In this document: positions 15,921-24,012 of the stretch, in pieces
Position numbering within the stretch: position 1 is the first letter of the stretch
Layout of the letters: every line of letters begins with the position of its first letter
Assembly (NCBI RefSeq): GCF_031377265.1
Contig: NZ_JANMET010000315.1
Coordinates: 1 to 25,176, forward strand
Direction: 5' to 3'
Origin: JAUYQR01 sp031377265
GTDB lineage: Bacteria; Pseudomonadota; Alphaproteobacteria; Rhodobacterales; Rhodobacteraceae
DNA length: 25,176 nt
Position numbers and translations under genes: made by a program
The notes under the pieces: model-generated
What the model was told of the DNA's origin: nothing
Seen by the model: only the letters and a program-made list of their open reading frames with translations
The model's database searches: none

Positions 15921-17147
15921 TCAGCGCCGGCAAATGGGTGTCAGAAACGCGGCCAATTGCGTGGCAACGGTCTTTGGCGAAAGAACGGCTCCCACATGGG
16001 CACGCGCCGCCTTGCCGAGCCTCTGCGCAAGATCGGTGTCGTGAAGCAGGCGTAAACATGCATCCGCCAAGGCTTTCGGATCTTCCGGCGGGACAAGCAG
16101 GCCGGTTTCCCCGTCTGTTATGTTTTCCTGGCAGCCGCCAACACGTGTACACACAACGGCCGAGCCCGCAGCCATTGCTTCGACCAAGGTGCCGCCAAAT
16201 GTCTCATAGCGTGAAGCAACAATAGAAATCCCATGGTTCAACCGGTGTGCAGCTACCTCCTCACGAGACTGCTTGCCGCAAACATCAATTCGTGCGCGCA
16301 ACTCATCGGGCAGGCGCGCCAGCGTCTCGGCTAGGGTCACGCGGCGGCCATCAGGCAGCAGAACTCCGTTGTCGGGGCCGGCAAAGGTCAATCGGCAAGA
16401 GGCATGTTGTTGCGCGATCAGCGCAAAGGCATTGATCACAACGTCGCCACCCTTGATCAGATCAAACCGACCCACGAACAAAATACGCATTATCCGCGCG
16501 GCATCCAGCACCACAGCTTCGGCGGGCGGCAAGACCGGGTTGGGGATAACCGTTGCGGGAACGTCCGGTAGCCCCCAGGCCGCCCTCGTTCGCTCCAATG
16601 TGTCCAGCGACGGTGCCGTGATCCCATCGGCAAGGCGCAGCCCTGCAGCCTCGCGTGCCTCGCGCCGGGCGCTTGCCTTCTCATGGCCAGGCCCCTGAAG
16701 CGCCTTGTGCACCCACCAAGGGCCATGCAGCGTCACCACCAGCGGGATCCGGATCCGCTTGCTGACGGCGCCGGCCCAGCCTTGCGTTTCCTCCATCACC
16801 ACAACTTCGACGCCATGCAACCGGCTGGCCTCGTGCACTGCCACCACAAGCCGCCTCGCCACCGTTCGATTGATTGCCACCGCCGGATCAAACCGCATCA
16901 AAAGCTTTTCCGCCAAAGACATGCGATGTGGTGGCAAAGTCACCACACGTGGATGATCACTCGGCCCGTCGACTGCATGCGTGATGATGGTGACCTCGTG
17001 CCCGCAGGCTTCCAGCCCCATCGCGATCTGGGCCACAGCGGTCGCGATACCATTTGCCGTGTTGGTCCCGGGCCAAGCCGGGGTAACCAGCCCGATCCTC
17101 AAGGGAACCATCGGCGCAGCATCCTTCGCCAAAGATGGCGCGATCAT
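15921..17147 (-). CDS. Family 4 glycosyltransferase (GT-B fold)
   Basis: A retaining GT-B glycosyltransferase of 408 residues from the ATG at 17147. Near the N-terminus are RIGLVTPAWPG and the loop NGIATAVAQIA, typical of the acceptor-side domain. The donor-side domain starts with IRILFVGR-like MRILFVGRFDLIKGG and has the E-x7-E region in ETFGGTLVEAMAAGSAVVCTRVGG, followed by ENITDGETGLLV. The start is chosen because this ATG overlaps the TGA of the upstream polymerase gene by four bases (ATGA at 17147-17144) with GGGGA eight bases upstream, which indicates translational coupling. An in-frame ATG at 17111 (AAGGA ten bases upstream) is the main alternative, and 17261 is less likely. The gene converges on the oxygenase gene with a 23-base gap. 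Donor sugar is unknown; mannose is plausible given manC but unproven. Confidence 0.9.
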   Translation of the reverse strand: MIAPSLAKDAAPMVPLRIGLVTPAWPGTNTANGIATAVAQIAMGLEACGHEVTIITHAVDGPSDHPRVVTLPPHRMSLAEKLLMRFDPAVAINRTVARRLVVAVHEASRLHGVEVVVMEETQGWAGAVSKRIRIPLVVTLHGPWWVHKALQGPGHEKASARREAREAAGLRLADGITAPSLDTLERTRAAWGLPDVPATVIPNPVLPPAEAVVLDAARIMRILFVGRFDLIKGGDVVINAFALIAQQHASCRLTFAGPDNGVLLPDGRRVTLAETLARLPDELRARIDVCGKQSREEVAAHRLNHGISIVASRYETFGGTLVEAMAAGSAVVCTRVGGCQENITDGETGLLVPPEDPKALADACLRLLHDTDLAQRLGKAARAHVGAVLSPKTVATQLAAFLTPICRR

Positions 17148-18655
17148 CGTGTCTGTCCCCGGCGACCGCCAGCCTTTCGGCGGACCCTCTGTTCCGACAC
17201 CTGCTGACTTGCCATCAACCATGACGGGCCGGGGGTTGCCGCGCCGAGCGTCGCTCCCCATTGCCGGTGGGGTGACGACGTCGCAACTGCACCCTCCTCG
17301 TCATTCTTGGGACGCCAGATGACAAAGCCGGCCATCGCTCCGGCCATAAGCCAGACGTGGTTGACGAGACCGGCATTCGGCAAAAGATCAATCAGGTTCG
17401 CGCTCAGCACGACCATCAGCCCCGGTGTGATTATTGATGGGCCAAACTGACGATAACGCCGCGCGAAGAACATGATGGGCAAACAAAGCAGGCCGAAATG
17501 GGCAATGTAGCCAACCCATCCATAGGTCCCGATCAGAATGATCCAGACGCCGTCAGTGACGGTGGTCATCTTGCCGCTCTCGGCCTCATAAAGCTGGTTC
17601 CTACCCCAGCTCCCCCAACCAAACACCGGCTTTTCGTTTGCATGGCCCAGTAGCGCATCCTCATTGTCGAACCGGAATTTGAGCGATTCCGCACGTTCCG
17701 GGCTCATTGAAGCGGAAATCTCGTAGACCGATTGGACGGGTATCCATCCCGCCCCGCGAAGCATCGGATACAAAAGGACGGTCACGGCGATGGCGACTGA
17801 CACGGAAACCTGCAGTCTCCTGCTTCCCAAGGTGACCAACATCGAAAGACTGACCGCAATCGCCAGTGCCCCGAAGTTTTTCGACAAGAACAGCGTGCCA
17901 ATCAGCCACACCACGGCAAAAATCCAGCCCGACGCGGTCTTTCCCTGACGCAAGGCCTCTCTCCAAAGCACCAGCGCCGAAAGGGTCGCGAGGCAAAGGA
18001 AGATGCCCAGCATCAGGCCGTGGTTAAGAAACACGACAGGTCGAAAGCCTCCTGCCCGGATGTGCTGGATGAACTCACTCGGAAAGAAACCGTAGATCCA
18101 GTTGTTCAGCTGCGGGCTCATCCTGATCTCGAAAAGCGCAGGCAGCGTGTAGACCAGCGCGGCTGCAACGAAAGCTTGCAACAGCGACTGGTGTGCTTCG
18201 CGGGTGTTTAGATAACGTAAGCCAAGAAAGAACGGCAACACATGCACGGCGATGCTGGAAATCATTGAAAAGGCGTCATAAAGGCGAAGCCCTTGAATGT
18301 AGCGCGGCCCCACGATGATCGGATCGGGGTTTTGCAAGACAGTCATGATGGGCGCGACAAAAAGCAGTGTAAGCAGCCCGTAGATCACCCACTTGATGCG
18401 GATCTGGGCGACCGGCGTTCCGTTGGCCGGGCGCGGTGCGTAAATCAAACACAGGACCAGCGCGCTTAGGCTTGGGATCAGCGACTTGTCCAGCATTGGC
18501 AGCATCGGCAGCTTGAGACCCGCCGATGTTGGCAAAATCAGATGGCCGCCAATAATCGTCCAGATCAATGCCTTGTGCAGCGGTAGCGTCCGAAACAGAA
18601 CCAGCGCCACCAAGGGCCAGCTGAAGATCATCACGTAGGCAAATGCGTTCGGCAT
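17144..18655 (-). CDS. Wzy/WaaL-like polysaccharide polymerase or O-antigen ligase
   Basis: An inner-membrane protein of 503 residues with roughly eleven to twelve hydrophobic helices and a long periplasmic loop in the middle. Features pointing to the Wzy_C/O-antigen ligase superfamily are GGFRPVVFLNHGLMLG before a helix, SKNFGALAIA, and the late block FGWGSWGRN followed by TVTDGVWIILIGTYGWVGY. Such proteins join lipid-linked repeat units into a polymer or transfer them to an acceptor on the periplasmic side; which of the two cannot be told. The last 50 or so residues after the final helix are polar and arginine-rich, presumably cytoplasmic. The ATG at 18655 is preceded by AAGG at about six bases; the longer frame to 18769 crosses the inverted repeat and looks non-coding. 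It is translationally coupled to the downstream GT4 gene and divergent from a GT2 gene. Confidence 0.85.
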   Translation of the reverse strand: MPNAFAYVMIFSWPLVALVLFRTLPLHKALIWTIIGGHLILPTSAGLKLPMLPMLDKSLIPSLSALVLCLIYAPRPANGTPVAQIRIKWVIYGLLTLLFVAPIMTVLQNPDPIIVGPRYIQGLRLYDAFSMISSIAVHVLPFFLGLRYLNTREAHQSLLQAFVAAALVYTLPALFEIRMSPQLNNWIYGFFPSEFIQHIRAGGFRPVVFLNHGLMLGIFLCLATLSALVLWREALRQGKTASGWIFAVVWLIGTLFLSKNFGALAIAVSLSMLVTLGSRRLQVSVSVAIAVTVLLYPMLRGAGWIPVQSVYEISASMSPERAESLKFRFDNEDALLGHANEKPVFGWGSWGRNQLYEAESGKMTTVTDGVWIILIGTYGWVGYIAHFGLLCLPIMFFARRYRQFGPSIITPGLMVVLSANLIDLLPNAGLVNHVWLMAGAMAGFVIWRPKNDEEGAVATSSPHRQWGATLGAATPGPSWLMASQQVSEQRVRRKAGGRRGQTR

Positions 18656-18734
18656 CCAGAACCTTGTTTGACAGCAGCGGAGGTGACTCTTTCTAGCCTG
18701 TCCGGGCACAAAGGAAAATGCTGCTGGTTGGATC

Positions 18735-18767
18735 GGGCCGAAAACATTGCCGGTCGCGATTCGGCCC
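18735..18767. promoter_or_regulatory. 8-bp inverted repeat between divergent glycan genes, possible operator
   Basis: GGGCCGAA (18735-18742) and TTCGGCCC (18760-18767) are perfect inverted copies 17 bases apart, giving 25 bases centre to centre. They sit between the start of the polymerase gene (18655, minus) and the start of the GT2 gene (18814, plus), where one dimeric regulator could serve both operons. A hairpin in the GT2 leader RNA is an alternative reading. Confidence 0.4.
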
Positions 18768-18813
18768 AAACCTCACGCTAGGATGCCTTTCGCTTTCGTG
18801 CTTTCTGGCAACC

Positions 18814-19815
18814 ATGACGCCCAAGTCCCTGATTCCATCAAAAGCAGATGAACGTCATCCATCGGACGTCCGAATTGGCGCTGTCGTGATCGGGCGGAAC
18901 GAAGGCGCGCGGCTGGTTGCCTGCCTTCAATCCTTGCCACCTGTGATCGCCCGCGTTGTCTATGTTGATTCCGGATCAACCGATGGCAGCGTGACAGTGG
19001 CCCGCGCGGCTGGTGCCGAGGTGGTCGAACTTGATTTGACCCTGCCTTTCACCGCTGCCCGCGCCCGGAACGAGGGGTTGCAGGCGCTGATGGCCGGGGA
19101 AGGGGTCGACTTCGTACAATTCATTGATGGCGACTGTGTCCTGCAATACGGCTGGATCGAGACGTCCCGCGACTTTCTGCGCGCCTACCCTAAGGCCGCC
19201 GTGGTCTGTGGTCGGCGGCGCGAACGTTTCCCAGAGGCTTCGGTCTGGAACAGACTTTGCGACGCCGAATGGGATACACCGGTTGGCCAGACCAAGGCCT
19301 GTGGTGGTGATGCATTGATGCGCGCGCAAGTGATCTGCGCTGTTGGTGGCTATAAACCCAACCTCATTGCCGGCGAGGAACCAGAGCTTTGCCTGCGGCT
19401 TCGTGCCGAAGGCTGGCAAATCTGGCGAATCGCTGACGAGATGACATTGCACGATGCCGCGATGACGCGTGCAAAGCAGTGGTTCCGTCGCAGCCGCCGT
19501 GCAGGCTATGCCTATGCCGAGGGTGCGGCCCTGCACGGAGCGCCACCCGAATGCCACTGGGTTGCAGAAACCCGCCGTGCCCTGGTCTGGGGTGTCGGCT
19601 TGCCTGTTGTGTCAATCATCGGGATGGCCTTATCGCCATGGTCGGCCCTCCTTCTGTTGGCCTATCCTGCGCAGGCCCTGCGTTTGATGCGCCGTTTTGG
19701 CAACGAGCGCGGCTTTTTCCTGACACTTGGCAAGGTACCCGAAGCGATAGGTGTGCTAGAATATCACTATGGCCGAATGTTTCATCGGCCCGTTGAACTG
19801 ATTGAATACAAGTAA
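18814..19815 (+). CDS. Family 2 glycosyltransferase
   Basis: A 333-residue inverting-type GT-A enzyme. Landmarks are VVIGRNEGARL at the start of the domain, YVDSGSTDGS, the PFTAARARNEGL helix, and the metal motif FIDGDCVL. The acceptor-side block CGGDALMRAQVICAVGGY comes next, then GEEPELCLRLRAEGW containing the catalytic-base region, and a hydrophobic C-terminal stretch (VVSIIGMALSPWSALLLLAY) likely to anchor it to the inner membrane. The ATG at 18814 lacks a ribosome binding site but gives a domain of normal length. A 5' extension to 18718 would run through the inverted repeat and adds sequence unlike the family. It is the first gene of a plus-strand run reaching 24012; the next gene starts 17 bases after its stop. 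Confidence 0.88.
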   Translation: MTPKSLIPSKADERHPSDVRIGAVVIGRNEGARLVACLQSLPPVIARVVYVDSGSTDGSVTVARAAGAEVVELDLTLPFTAARARNEGLQALMAGEGVDFVQFIDGDCVLQYGWIETSRDFLRAYPKAAVVCGRRRERFPEASVWNRLCDAEWDTPVGQTKACGGDALMRAQVICAVGGYKPNLIAGEEPELCLRLRAEGWQIWRIADEMTLHDAAMTRAKQWFRRSRRAGYAYAEGAALHGAPPECHWVAETRRALVWGVGLPVVSIIGMALSPWSALLLLAYPAQALRLMRRFGNERGFFLTLGKVPEAIGVLEYHYGRMFHRPVELIEYK

Positions 19816-19832
19816 GACATCAGATTGGCCTA

Positions 19833-20753
19833 ATGACGATGACGCTGGTGACGACACTCATTTCTGCGGCTCGAAAGATCCAGCCTGGCAATACGCCGGG
19901 AACGCTCGCTTCGCAGGGGCGTTTCGTCCTGGCGGGTCTTGGGGAGCGTGACCTTGTCGGCAAGATGCTCAACCCTGCGCCCGGTACCGCGTTGGAACGC
20001 ATCATGGCCGAACGACCGCAACTGCTTGGCGCACTGGTTTGGCCCTACCAATGCGCCAACTGGGGGGTCCATGACCGTCTGAGCCGGATCATCGGCCATT
20101 ACTTAGCACTTGACGATCTTGGCGCGTCGTTCCGCTTTTCGGTTGACGAGCGTCTGATCCTTGCCAAGCTAGATGATCTTCAAGAAGGCATGATGCTGGT
20201 TATCGATCAACCAGAATGGTTCCTGCGCGAAGGCGGTTTGACGATGAGCCTGTTTCTGGGCAGCTTTCGCGCGTTTTCCGTCGCGTTTTCGCTGTTTCGT
20301 ATGCCGGATGGTCGTCTCAGCGCAACCATCGGCGGGGTGCAGGGGCGAAACCGCGAAGACATGCTTGATACCTACCGCGACCTGACAAAAGAGCTGCATG
20401 GTTTGCGCCCACGCGACTTTCTGATCGAAGCATGCCGGATCCTGTGCCGTCAATTGAACGTCGAGATCTTGCACGCCGTTTCCGAATCTGCGCGCCACCA
20501 ACGGCATCCCTATTTCCGGAACAAGCTGTCGAACAGCCAGAACTACGACACCATTTGGCAAGATCGCGGCGGCATTTCCGTCAGCCCGGATTTCTTCGAG
20601 CTGCCAGTACTGCCGGCACGTCGGGATCTGGCGACTTTGAAGCCCGGGAAACGCCCGATGTATCGCCGCAGATTTGAGTTTCTTGACGCGCTCGAAGCGG
20701 AAATCGCCGCCAATCTGCCCGCGATGCGCCCAGTGCGCTTTGCAGACAGTTGA
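19833..20753 (+). CDS. DUF535 (VirK/YbjX family) protein
   Basis: A 306-residue protein matching the VirK/YbjX/SrfB-like DUF535 plan. It has an RISRIIGHY-like early segment (RLSRIIGHYLAL), a paired beta block ending in LFRMPDGRLSATIGGVQG, then LTKELHGLRPRDFLIEACRILC, SESARHQRHPYF, and a terminal RDLATLKPGKRPMYRRRFEFLD. In enteric bacteria, members are PhoP-controlled and linked to envelope remodelling, antimicrobial-peptide resistance and virulence; the biochemical activity is not established. Here the gene lies 17 bases after a glycosyltransferase and is followed by more of them, consistent with an envelope or lipopolysaccharide-related job. No signal peptide is obvious. An ATG at 19839, two codons in, is an equally possible start. 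Confidence 0.85.
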   Translation: MTMTLVTTLISAARKIQPGNTPGTLASQGRFVLAGLGERDLVGKMLNPAPGTALERIMAERPQLLGALVWPYQCANWGVHDRLSRIIGHYLALDDLGASFRFSVDERLILAKLDDLQEGMMLVIDQPEWFLREGGLTMSLFLGSFRAFSVAFSLFRMPDGRLSATIGGVQGRNREDMLDTYRDLTKELHGLRPRDFLIEACRILCRQLNVEILHAVSESARHQRHPYFRNKLSNSQNYDTIWQDRGGISVSPDFFELPVLPARRDLATLKPGKRPMYRRRFEFLDALEAEIAANLPAMRPVRFADS

Positions 20754-20861
20754 GGAAGACGGCATGCTGACCGCCCACCGCAATCACTTGGCCGCTTGCT
20801 CCGCTTTTCCGGGCCAGCGTGGTGATTATTGCCTTCGCTTGGCCCCGCAAGGATGGGCGCA

Positions 20862-21623
20862 ATGACTGATGCGCGTACCGAAGAATTTCTGTCCGCGGTT
20901 GGGCCCTTGGTCGTGATCAACCTTCCCAATCGAACGGATCGGCGCGACGAATTCGCAGAACAGCTGGCCCGGATCGGCCTGTCGCTCGATCACCCGAAGG
21001 CAAGCCTCTTTCCGGCAATCCGCCCAGATGCGGCGGATGGGTTTCCAACAATCGGGACGCGCGGCTGCTTTCTCAGCCACCTTTCCGTCTTGCGCCAAGC
21101 CCTGTCGCAAGGGCAGGACTCGGTCCTGATCTGCGAGGACGATCTCGATTTCGTGCCCGGCGCGCTGTCGCGTTTTTCCGAAGTCGGCTCGCAGTTGAAG
21201 TCCCGGTCCTGGAACATCTTCTATGGCGGCTACGATAGCGCACCGCCCGGCGAGCTTGTCGCGCCAGGGCTCGTCAGGGTCGCGCCCGACCATGGCATCG
21301 TTTGTGCTCATTTCTACGCCGTCCGCGGTGCCGCGATTGGCGATCTTGTGCGGTATCTTGAGGCGATCCTGACCAGACCGCCCGGCCATCCCGACGGTGG
21401 ACTGATGCACTATGACGGCGCCCTCGCTTGGTTCCGCAAGGATCACCCACACTATACAACCTTGGCCACGGTGCCGGAACTTGGCGTTCAGCGCCCGTCG
21501 CGCACGGATATTCATGCGCTGCGGTGGTTCGACCGTTGGCCCGTCGTGCGCAGTCTGGCATCAAGTCTGCGCCGGGCTCGCTCGCAAGTGCGCCAGCGCG
21601 CAAACCGTGGGGCTGATGCCTGA
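20862..21623 (+). CDS. Family 25 glycosyltransferase (lipooligosaccharide type)
   Basis: A 253-residue protein of the LOS-biosynthesis GT25 family, whose members transfer galactose or related sugars to lipooligosaccharide or glycoprotein acceptors. It shows the family opening VVINLPNRTDRRDEFAEQL, the block GTRGCFLSHLSVLRQAL, and the metal/donor site VLICEDDLDF. A later GLMHYDGALAWF segment corresponds to the acceptor-side region. The start at 20862 has AAGGA eight bases upstream; the TTG at 20829 and ATG at 20853 are less favourable. The basic C-terminus (RRARSQVRQRANRG) may help membrane association. It is 108 bases downstream of the DUF535 gene and 15 bases upstream of the next transferase, in the same orientation. 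Confidence 0.88.
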   Translation: MTDARTEEFLSAVGPLVVINLPNRTDRRDEFAEQLARIGLSLDHPKASLFPAIRPDAADGFPTIGTRGCFLSHLSVLRQALSQGQDSVLICEDDLDFVPGALSRFSEVGSQLKSRSWNIFYGGYDSAPPGELVAPGLVRVAPDHGIVCAHFYAVRGAAIGDLVRYLEAILTRPPGHPDGGLMHYDGALAWFRKDHPHYTTLATVPELGVQRPSRTDIHALRWFDRWPVVRSLASSLRRARSQVRQRANRGADA

Positions 21624-21638
21624 AAGGATCATTTTTTG

Positions 21639-22742
21639 ATGACGCGCCCTACGCAGAAGCTCTGCTTTGATTTCATCGCTGGCGAAACCATGGCCGTCTC
21701 CCACGAACCACCCGCCTACGCCGGGTCGCTTGACCCAAGCCTGTTCCGATTTGAAACCCATGTCACCGGCGGTGCCGGTTGGGTTGCGATAGCCTTCCGC
21801 ATCTTCCGCACCATTCTGACCCGCACGCCCGACGTCGTGGTTTCGAACGAGTATCGACGCGCTTTCCTTGTCAACCTCGCGCTGATTCTGACCCGGAGCC
21901 GCGCGCCGCATCTGGTTCTCGGGATGAACCTCTCGGCTCGCCCCATTGTCTCGCGCCACTCTGTTATCCAGCGCCTGATTGATCGGATCTTCGCAAGGTC
22001 TTCGGCTATCGTCGTACATTCGACCAAGGAGGCCGAATTCTTCACCGAACTCCACCACCTGCCAGTGGGTCGTTTCTGTTTCGGCCATTGGGGGTTTGAC
22101 CTTCCGCTAACTGACAGTGACCGTTTCGACAGCGAAGCAAAGCCCTTCGTCTGCATGATCGGCCGCAACAACCGGGATCTTGAGACCTTTGCCGATGCCG
22201 TCCAGCGTGCTGGCATTGCTGGCATCGCTGTTGTGCCGGGGTACATGCACCTCGATCCGGCGCTAGAGAAGGGGCTGAAGATCTACCGCGACTTGCCGAT
22301 GGCCGACTGTATCAGTTGCATCCGCAACGCTGCCGCAAATGTCACGCTCTTGCGCGACGGCAGCCGTGGCGCCGGGCACATTACCGTTGTGACCGCCATG
22401 CATCTGGGCATTCCGCAGATCTATTCCAAAACCGAGGTGCTTCGGGAGTATTTCCCCAGCGATGCATTTGGAACGGCCGTACCAATCGGTGATGCAGCGG
22501 CGGCGTCCGAAGCGATTCTGCAGGTGCTGAAGGCGCACGATGCGCCCGATCTCGACACTTCGGCTGATGCGCGGCGGGCCTTTGCACGGACATGGTTGTC
22601 GCATGATAGTGGCTCTCGGCGGATCGCTGCGGTGTTCCTGGCAATGCTCGAGAATCGGGCACTGGCATTGACCGACCCGGAATGGGACCGCTGGCTGGCA
22701 CAGAACATCTCCGCCCCGCAAAGGGCTGTGGCGGTTTCGTGA
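21639..22742 (+). CDS. GT-B-like glycosyltransferase, family not assigned
   Basis: A 367-residue protein that looks like a GT-B glycosyltransferase but lacks the textbook GT4 EAMA signature. The N-terminal half has a segment VVVSNEYRRAFLVNLAL and the helix-strand pair SSAIVVHSTKEAEFF, which resembles the acceptor-domain end of GT4 enzymes. The C-terminal half begins PFVCMIGRNNRDLETFADAV and contains LLRDGSRGAGHITVVTAMHLGIPQIYSKT, which occupies the place of the usual donor-binding loop. AGGA at 21625-21628 serves either a TTG at 21636 or the ATG at 21639. The gene sits tightly behind the GT25 gene. Function as a sugar transferase is inferred from fold-like features and context. Confidence 0.7.
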   Translation: MTRPTQKLCFDFIAGETMAVSHEPPAYAGSLDPSLFRFETHVTGGAGWVAIAFRIFRTILTRTPDVVVSNEYRRAFLVNLALILTRSRAPHLVLGMNLSARPIVSRHSVIQRLIDRIFARSSAIVVHSTKEAEFFTELHHLPVGRFCFGHWGFDLPLTDSDRFDSEAKPFVCMIGRNNRDLETFADAVQRAGIAGIAVVPGYMHLDPALEKGLKIYRDLPMADCISCIRNAAANVTLLRDGSRGAGHITVVTAMHLGIPQIYSKTEVLREYFPSDAFGTAVPIGDAAAASEAILQVLKAHDAPDLDTSADARRAFARTWLSHDSGSRRIAAVFLAMLENRALALTDPEWDRWLAQNISAPQRAVAVS

Positions 22743-22926
22743 AGAATATGGAACGGACGTGTAAAGGAAGGTGGATTTGTTGACCGGTACCCTTGCCTTC
22801 AAGTCATTCTCGCAGCACAATTCTTGAAGCTGTATCAAGCCTGATCTAGGCCCTCAGATCTTACAGGGTCTCGATTGGGCCGCTTTGTTTTTTTGGGAAC
22901 AACCAAGTGATTGAGTCGGGCCATTG

Positions 22927-24012
22927 ATGCAGCAGTCCCGTCCGGATTTACTGACATCTATCGGAACGCGGATGAATGTCGCTGCCCGTCGCATGCGTGC
23001 CGTGCTTGATCACCGTCTTGGTCGGACAGCCTTCGATCCACTTCCCCCGCCCGTGCTGGTCGGCGAGGTGGAAAGCTTTACCTGTCGGCCGGCCCTCTTC
23101 GAACCTGATCAACTGAGCCGGGTACTCGGCTGCGGGTTTGGCGCGGATCTCAACGGCGAAATCACACGCCTTCAGGCCACCAGCTTCACTGGAATGCCAG
23201 CCGAACGGTACGACTTGGGTGAAAGCATCTTGATCGGTGGCACGGTCATTGCTGGCCGGTCCCGCTACATCTTTCAGAAGATGTCAAAGATAAAGAGCAT
23301 GCTTTCCCAACTGGCCGTATACGACCGCGCCACCCTGCTGAATTCCGAGCAGGGGATGTCCTATTTCGGCCATTGGCTGCGGGATGACTGTTCCCACTAT
23401 GAGGCGGTCAAGGATGCCCCGGCGCTTTTGTCGATGGCGCTTCCCGACTGGCCAGACCGGAAATTCTACCAACACGCTTTCGGGCAGAACTGGAACGTGA
23501 CGAAGTTCGCGCGTGTGGGCGAACTGACCGTCTGGCGTGATCTGAACTATAACTCCGCCAAGGCCAACCACATGCGAAGCTTGCGTGGGCGTCTGCGCCG
23601 GGCGGTTCCTACGCAGGCTGGCGGCAAAATCGTCTATCTGGGCCGAGGCAATCTTGGCGAAAAGCGCAACATGTCGAACGCCGTCTCCTTCGAGGCCGCA
23701 ATGCGCAAAGCCGGTGTCGACGTGATCGAACCCGGCAACGGCATCGAGGGCATGCTTGATGCCAAGGTCATCATCACGATCGAGGGCAGCCAGGCCAGCC
23801 ATAGCATCTATAATCTGGCAGACGGTGGGTCGCTTCTGATCCTTCAGCCGCCCGAACGGTTCTATAATCCGATGCGGCACTGGGCGTCTCTTTTGGGTAT
23901 GACTTACGGGATCGTCATTGGCAAAAAGGATGCGACCAGCTTCCACATTGACCCTGACGAAGTGTTCCGCATGTTGGACCGACTGCTCGCGCTAAGTGCG
24001 GGCTTAGTCTAG
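22927..24012 (+). CDS. Family 61 glycosyltransferase (DUF563)
   Basis: A 361-residue protein of the GT61/DUF563 type, known from plant xylosyl- and arabinosyltransferases and common in bacterial exopolysaccharide loci. Evidence: the YFGHWLRDDCSHY segment, GGKIVYLGRGNLGEKRNMSNAVSFEAAM corresponding to the usual R-x-x-N-E region, an IEGMLDAKVIITIEGSQASHSIYNLADGGSLLIL block like the family's conserved glycine-rich C-terminal site, and a terminal FHIDPDEVFRMLDRL helix. The usual histidine-glycine-alanine triplet reads SQASH here. The ATG at 22927 follows a weak GAGTCGGG; a TTG one codon earlier is possible. It is separated from the previous gene by 184 bases containing two GGGCC motifs. Its stop overlaps the end of the convergent GT4 gene by nine bases. 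Confidence 0.85.
   Translation: MQQSRPDLLTSIGTRMNVAARRMRAVLDHRLGRTAFDPLPPPVLVGEVESFTCRPALFEPDQLSRVLGCGFGADLNGEITRLQATSFTGMPAERYDLGESILIGGTVIAGRSRYIFQKMSKIKSMLSQLAVYDRATLLNSEQGMSYFGHWLRDDCSHYEAVKDAPALLSMALPDWPDRKFYQHAFGQNWNVTKFARVGELTVWRDLNYNSAKANHMRSLRGRLRRAVPTQAGGKIVYLGRGNLGEKRNMSNAVSFEAAMRKAGVDVIEPGNGIEGMLDAKVIITIEGSQASHSIYNLADGGSLLILQPPERFYNPMRHWASLLGMTYGIVIGKKDATSFHIDPDEVFRMLDRLLALSAGLV

Noticed and set aside
17148..17261. 5' extension of the GT4 gene to 17261
   Set aside because: It would overlap the polymerase coding end by over 110 bases; the ATGA overlap at 17144-17147 with a GGGGA site explains the start better.
22885..22895. T-rich run as an intrinsic terminator
   Set aside because: No stable GC stem lies directly upstream; the nearest stem (GGCCCT with AGGGTC, one G-T pair) ends about 15 bases earlier and has a 10-base loop.
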